Part shown: piece after piece, positions 12,107 to 15,808 of the stretch | Layout: every line of letters begins with the position of its first letter | Numbering within the stretch: position 1 is the first letter of the stretch | NCBI GenBank assembly: GCA_965369815.1 | Contig: CBDUQS010000028.1 | Span: 1-15,808 of the forward strand | DNA: 15,808 nt | Reading direction: 5' to 3' | Source of the DNA: DAOWGG01 sp965369815 | GTDB taxonomy: Bacteria; Patescibacteriota; Gracilibacteria; UM-FILTER-43-11 | The notes under the pieces: model-generated | Told to the model about the DNA's origin: nothing | Database searches by the model: none | The model's input: the letters and a program-made list of their open reading frames with translations, nothing else | Program-made: the position numbers and the translations under genes

Positions 12107-14287
12107 TTAATTCATAATTTTCTCAATCGGAGCAATATTCGCCGCAAACTTTTTAACACCATATAACGGATTACTAAACGCCACCGTTACTAAATCCCCT
12201 CGCCTTTCAACCACCATTCCATCTCCAAAGGTGACATGTCGAATCTTATCGCCATCTTTAAACTTATCCTCCGCTGTTAAATGAACTTTTCTTTCTTCAA
12301 AAGTCTCACCAAAATCAGACGGACTTGCTGGGGCGACAAAAGAATCACCCCCACCGACACGACTCACTAAGTGGGTTGGAATATCAGAAATAAAACGAGA
12401 CATTGTGTTCCGCTGAAAATCCCCAAACATCGTGCGCTGTTTCGCCGCCAATAAATAAAGTTTTTTCATCGCCCGCGTCACGCCCACATACATCAAACGA
12501 CGCTCCTCTTCCAATTCCTGCGGATCAAAAATAGATCGACTATGGGGAAAAATATTTTCTTCACATCCTAAAATAAAAACATACGGATATTCCAACCCTT
12601 TAACTGAATGAAGCGTCATCATGGTCAGTGCATCCAAATTTTCATCAATGTTATCAGTATCGGCCACCAACGCGACTTCTTCCAAAAAAGAGGATAGTGA
12701 AATTTCGGGTTCCAAACCATCGTATTTTGTCGCCACCGAAGTAAGCTCCAAAATATTCTCATGACGCATCTCCCCTTCTTCCGTTCCATCAAGCAAATGA
12801 GTTTTATAATTAATATCACGAGTTATCTCACGAATCAGCTCCGACACGACCATCGTTTCACTGGATTTTTTCCACTTTTCAACCAAATGCCAAAAGTCAG
12901 ACAATCGTTTTTTAGTGCCCTCATTGATTTCTGAAATCATCTCCACATGCTTTAGCACTTCCGCCAAATTAAGAGACCGCTGAACGCCAAACGCCTGCAA
13001 TTTATTCACCGTCGTCTGACCGATCTTACGAGAGGGAACGTTAATAACACGAAGCAAAGAATCAGTATCGTTGATATTTAAAACCACACGCAAGTAAGCC
13101 AGAATATCTTTCACTTCTCGGCGAGCGTAAAACTTCACACCTCCAATCACTTTGTACGGTAATCCGTATCGAAGAAGAATTTCCTCCATCACACGGGATT
13201 GAGCATTCGTGCGATACAAAATCACCACATCTTTTAAGAGCACACCATCGGCTTTTAAGTTTTCAATTTCCTGAGCCGCTTTTTCTGCCTCGTTGTATTC
13301 ACTTTCCGCACGCCAAACTTCAATCAAATCCCCCTCCTTGTTTTCCGTCCACATTTTTTTTGATTTACGCTGTTTATTCTTTTCAATAATCGCATCCGCC
13401 GCATCCAAAATGGGCTGAGTCGAACGATAATTCTGTTCCAATTTAACCAATTTCGCTTCGGAATAATCCTTTTCGAAATCCAGAATATTTTTAATATCTG
13501 CCCCCCGAAAACCATAAATACTCTGATCACTATCGCCAATCACACAAAGATTTCGATATTTATCTGCCAATAATTTGATTAAAACATATTGCGCATGATT
13601 CGTATCCTGATACTCATCAATATTGATAAATCGCCATCGTTCCTGATACTCATCCAGTACATCGGGATGCTCCTTAAAAAGCTTCACAACATATAAAAGA
13701 AGGTCATCAAAATCCAAAGCGTTATTTTCCTTCATCCTCTTTTCATAATCTTTATACAAATCAGCAATCAGCTGTTCGGAAGATCGAGTCGCACGCGCTC
13801 CAAAACGCTCCGCAGATCGTAATTGATTTTTAGCACTTGAGATAACAGAAAGAACCATACGTGGTTTAATTTTGTCATCATCGATCTGCCTTTCTTTAAT
13901 CAAACGTTTCATAATTCCTTCCTGATCCACTGTGTCATAAATCACAAACGATTTGTCTCGGCCAAATCGATCAAAATGACGACGTAAAATTCGCACACAA
14001 ATAGAATGAAACGTCCCGATCATCGGACGATTTCGATCACTATCCAAATCAAACTCCTCATTGAGCAATTGATTCACCCGATTCTTCATTTCCCCCGCCG
14101 CCTTATTCGTAAACGTCACCGCCAAGATCTGCCACGGCTGAGCCACCCCCTGTTTAATCAGATTCGCAATTCGATACGTCAACGCCCGTGTCTTTCCACT
14201 CCCCGCCCCCGCCACAATCAAAAGCGGACCCGCCAAAGTTTCCGCCGCCTCACGCTGCCGATCATTGAGTCCATCTAAAAAAGTCAT
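12107..14287 (-). CDS. UvrD/PcrA-family superfamily 1A DNA helicase
   Basis: 726 residues, normal for the family. A 3'-5' ATP-dependent helicase used in nucleotide-excision and mismatch repair, and to remove stalled RNA polymerase or RecA. Motifs in order: Q motif LNDRQREA (7-14), Walker A AGAGSGKT (26-33), Ia VTFTNKAA (57-64), II DEYQDT (224-229), III GDSDQSIYGFRGA (251-263), IV LEQNYRST (283-290), V TLHSVKGLEYPYVF and VI RRLMYVGVTRA. The C-terminal 45 residues (GDKIRHVTFGDGMVV ... VKKFAANIAPIEKI) form the Tudor-like domain by which PcrA/UvrD contact RNA polymerase. It is the third gene of an nth-led leftward cluster, 51 bases after the small ORF. Whether to call it pcrA or uvrD is a matter of convention. 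Confidence 0.96.
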   Translation of the reverse strand: MTFLDGLNDRQREAAETLAGPLLIVAGAGSGKTRALTYRIANLIKQGVAQPWQILAVTFTNKAAGEMKNRVNQLLNEEFDLDSDRNRPMIGTFHSICVRILRRHFDRFGRDKSFVIYDTVDQEGIMKRLIKERQIDDDKIKPRMVLSVISSAKNQLRSAERFGARATRSSEQLIADLYKDYEKRMKENNALDFDDLLLYVVKLFKEHPDVLDEYQERWRFINIDEYQDTNHAQYVLIKLLADKYRNLCVIGDSDQSIYGFRGADIKNILDFEKDYSEAKLVKLEQNYRSTQPILDAADAIIEKNKQRKSKKMWTENKEGDLIEVWRAESEYNEAEKAAQEIENLKADGVLLKDVVILYRTNAQSRVMEEILLRYGLPYKVIGGVKFYARREVKDILAYLRVVLNINDTDSLLRVINVPSRKIGQTTVNKLQAFGVQRSLNLAEVLKHVEMISEINEGTKKRLSDFWHLVEKWKKSSETMVVSELIREITRDINYKTHLLDGTEEGEMRHENILELTSVATKYDGLEPEISLSSFLEEVALVADTDNIDENLDALTMMTLHSVKGLEYPYVFILGCEENIFPHSRSIFDPQELEEERRLMYVGVTRAMKKLYLLAAKQRTMFGDFQRNTMSRFISDIPTHLVSRVGGGDSFVAPASPSDFGETFEERKVHLTAEDKFKDGDKIRHVTFGDGMVVERRGDLVTVAFSNPLYGVKKFAANIAPIEKIMN

Positions 14288-14338
14288 AGCTGAAATAAGA
14301 TACTATTTGATCAACTGATGAGCAAGTACTTGAACCTA

Positions 14339-14590
14339 TTACTCCTCCATCCCCTCTAAACTAACAAAAGCACCAAACAACTGATTACGAATTCGCTCCA
14401 CCTCTTTCCAATCCCCTTTTTCAGCTGCCTGATTCAACTTTTCCACCGGCCATTGAACCCGATCACAAGAGTTATTTCGCACGACTAACGGAAAGTTGGA
14501 TAAATCCTCGGACTCATCCAAGACTCTTTCTAAAAACGCTGACATGCTAAAGCCGTTTCGTTGAGTCACTTTTTTCTGGGAGTTAATCAT
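14339..14590 (-). CDS. Small hypothetical protein between nth and uvrD
   Basis: 83 residues from the ATG at 14590; an alternative start is Met16 (MSAFLERVLDESED). Charged and helical, with WPVEKLNQAAEKGDWKEVERIRNQL as the most regular helix and an acidic C terminus, EGMEE. There is no signal, membrane segment or recognised domain. It sits 45 bases after nth and 51 bases before uvrD on the same strand, and no other ORF covers this gap, so it is probably real and co-transcribed with the repair genes. No function can be read from it. Confidence 0.6.
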   Translation of the reverse strand: MINSQKKVTQRNGFSMSAFLERVLDESEDLSNFPLVVRNNSCDRVQWPVEKLNQAAEKGDWKEVERIRNQLFGAFVSLEGMEE

Positions 14591-14635
14591 TATTAAGGGG
14601 CAACTTAAAATGGACCTCTATTTTAATTATTTGCC

Positions 14636-15271
14636 CTACTTTGTCAATTTCTTCCGTCCAAATTCACTGCAAATCGGACACTTCCCAGCATCATGCCCTC
14701 GCGCGGGGCAATGTTCACGTCCAAAGAATATCATCTGAAGATGCAGCTTGTTCCACAACTCCTTTGGAAACAATCGTTTCAAATCTTTTTCCGTTTGAGT
14801 CACGTTTTTCCCATTCGATAGCCCCCATCGATACGCCAGCCGATGAATATGGGTATCGATTGGAAATGCCGCATACCCAAAAACCTGACTCATTACTACA
14901 CTCGCCGTTTTATGACCCACTCCTGGTAAGGATTCCAATTCCCCAAAAGACTCTGGCACTTTAGAATGATGTTTTTTAACCAAAATCTGAGAAAGGGCTT
15001 TGATATTTTTAGATTTCGCTGGCGACAAGCCAACAAGCTTAATAATTTCACGAATCTTAATCACAGGAAGCTTCGCCATTTTTTCAGGAGTATTTGCCAA
15101 TTTAAACAAAGTAGGAGTCACCTTGTTCACCGATTTATCAGTCGACTGCCCAGAAAGCAACACCGCCACCAAAAGCGTGTAAGAATCTTTATGACTCAAT
15201 GGGATAGGAGTCTTTGGATAAAGTTTCTCAAGAATTCCAATGATTTGTTGAATTTTTTCTTTCTTGGTCAT
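14636..15271 (-). CDS. nth: Endonuclease III (DNA glycosylase/AP lyase)
   Basis: 211 residues, the size of E. coli Nth. It removes oxidised pyrimidines and cleaves the abasic site in base-excision repair. Visible: LSGQSTD (39-45), helix-hairpin-helix LPGVGHKTASVV with catalytic Lys121, and FPIDTHIHRL with catalytic Asp139. The iron-sulfur loop is unusual: Cys188, Cys198 and Cys201 are present, spaced C-x9-C-x2-C, but the fourth Cys of the standard C-x6-C-x2-C-x5-C set is absent and the protein ends SEFGRKKLTK. TATAAT on the minus strand (complement of 15279-15284) lies 7 bases before the ATG, so the message may be leaderless. It heads the cluster nth - small ORF - uvrD and is divergent from rpsF. 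Confidence 0.95.
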   Translation of the reverse strand: MTKKEKIQQIIGILEKLYPKTPIPLSHKDSYTLLVAVLLSGQSTDKSVNKVTPTLFKLANTPEKMAKLPVIKIREIIKLVGLSPAKSKNIKALSQILVKKHHSKVPESFGELESLPGVGHKTASVVMSQVFGYAAFPIDTHIHRLAYRWGLSNGKNVTQTEKDLKRLFPKELWNKLHLQMIFFGREHCPARGHDAGKCPICSEFGRKKLTK

Positions 15272-15278
15272 GCATAAA

Positions 15279-15284
15279 TTATAG
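15279..15284 (-). promoter_or_regulatory. Consensus -10 box abutting the nth start
   Basis: A perfect TATAAT on the minus strand with seven bases between it and the A of ATG at 15271, the spacing expected when transcription starts at the start codon. I find no convincing -35 box at 16-18 bases, so the promoter is uncertain. Confidence 0.45.
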
Positions 15285-15323
15285 CTTCATAATATCAAGA
15301 CGTCATTAAAACATTAAAAAACC

Positions 15324-15351
15324 TTGCAATAAGAGAAAAAATAGGTAAAAT
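15324..15351 (+). promoter_or_regulatory. Sigma-70 promoter of rpsF
   Basis: TTGCAA at 15324-15329, 16 bases, TAAAAT at 15346-15351. Start expected near 15358, leaving a leader of about 59 bases. The leader contains a short CAG...CTG hairpin (15375-15390), but I do not recognise the S6:S18 leader motif in it. Confidence 0.6.
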
Positions 15352-15416
15352 ACGTAAGCAATCTTTGCCTCCTGATCAGTCGGGACGCTGTTTAATCCAT
15401 AAAGATATAAAACATC

Positions 15417-15808
15417 ATGGCTAAAAAAGTAATCGCTAAACGCGAGGTGGTAATTATCACCAGTAAATATGAGCTAATGCTTATATTAAACCCGGAACTT
15501 CGAGAGTCCGAGGTTGATAAGAAGCTCAAAGAAATCACCGATATGATCGAAAAAGCGGATGGTAAAATTCTCCACGAAGATTTTTGGGGCAAAAGAGATT
15601 TTGCTTATCGAATTAAAGGAAAGAGTCAGGGTTACTACATGGTTTACAACCTAGATCTCACAAACGTTTTCATTGCTGAATTAAGAGAACACCTTCGTAT
15701 TGATAAAGAGGTGGTTCGTTCAATGTTGATCAAGCTTGATGATGATCATGTTTACACAAAATTCGACTTAACCGCTGAACCTGTTGAAGATAAAAAATCT
15801 TCACGACC
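15417..15808 (+). CDS. rpsF: 30S ribosomal protein S6 (partial, runs off the right edge)
   Basis: 130 complete codons are visible and no stop. After an 18-residue basic N-terminal extension (MAKKVIAKREVVIITSK) comes the S6 signature YELMLILNPELRESEVDK, then DFWGKRDFAYRIKGKSQGYYMVYNLDL and LREHLRIDKEVVRSMLIKLD, covering the whole beta-alpha-beta ferredoxin-like fold. S6 binds S18 and 16S rRNA in the small-subunit platform. The usual S6 starts at the M.KYEL strand, so the extension is longer than normal. No in-frame ATG lies between, and an alternative GTG is at codon 11. The C terminus (PVEDKKSSR) continues outside the window. ssb and rpsR commonly follow rpsF, so they would be expected next. 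Confidence 0.95.
   Translation, partial: MAKKVIAKREVVIITSKYELMLILNPELRESEVDKKLKEITDMIEKADGKILHEDFWGKRDFAYRIKGKSQGYYMVYNLDLTNVFIAELREHLRIDKEVVRSMLIKLDDDHVYTKFDLTAEPVEDKKSSR

Noticed and set aside
15358..15416. S6:S18-binding leader motif upstream of rpsF
   Set aside because: There is a small hairpin, but I could not find the conserved bulge sequence of that motif.

Overview
The window looks like bacterial chromosome from a lineage with a compact genome, most consistent with the Patescibacteria/CPR (a Peregrinibacteria-like relative is my best guess, from inference only). The reasons are: an AT-rich genome; short intergenic gaps; almost no Shine-Dalgarno sequences; a ComEC reduced to its membrane core; a TrmB-type regulator; a cysteine-patterned small lipoprotein; and a lean housekeeping set (RsmA, UvrD/PcrA, endonuclease III, ribosomal protein S6). 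No phage, transposase, CRISPR array or rRNA is visible. The genetic code reads as standard, but none of the 14 complete genes I call ends in TGA.

Left part (1-3300). The start of a leftward gene is followed by a decayed tRNA 3' half, a cold-shock protein with a strong hairpin terminator, a leftward CAT-anticodon tRNA, a small multi-pass membrane protein, a transcription unit with a broken tRNA-Lys copy and an intact tRNA-Lys(TTT), a Cys-rich lipoprotein, and a sugar-nucleotide reductase. The reductase resembles the plant-type bifunctional 3,5-epimerase/4-reductase of dTDP/UDP-rhamnose synthesis.

Middle part (3300-8700). A small unknown gene and a TrmB-family regulator are divergently transcribed from a control region with two strong sigma-70 promoters and several TGACAA/TTGTCA half-sites, which suggests autoregulation and co-regulation. 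Converging on the regulator are a SAM-dependent methyltransferase and a 938-residue protein. The latter has about 550 residues of unrecognised helical sequence fused to a class-V aminotransferase-like PLP domain. Each of these two genes has its own near-consensus promoter. This pair is the best candidate for undescribed biochemistry here.

Right part (8700-15808). rsmA and comEC run leftward as a unit, and both carry an in-frame copy of the same heptad DNA repeat. Upstream lies a truncated second copy of the rsmA start and GC-rich palindromic sequence. Next is a markedly GC-rich gene for a secreted, beta-barrel-like protein. It is the only gene with a textbook Shine-Dalgarno and looks acquired. 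Then comes a leftward nth - small ORF - uvrD/pcrA repair operon. rpsF starts divergently at the right edge and runs off the window.

Promoters recur with a strict layout, TTGACA-like, 17 bases, then TATAAT-like, at seven places and with 16 bases at one more. They provide an unusually clear transcription map.
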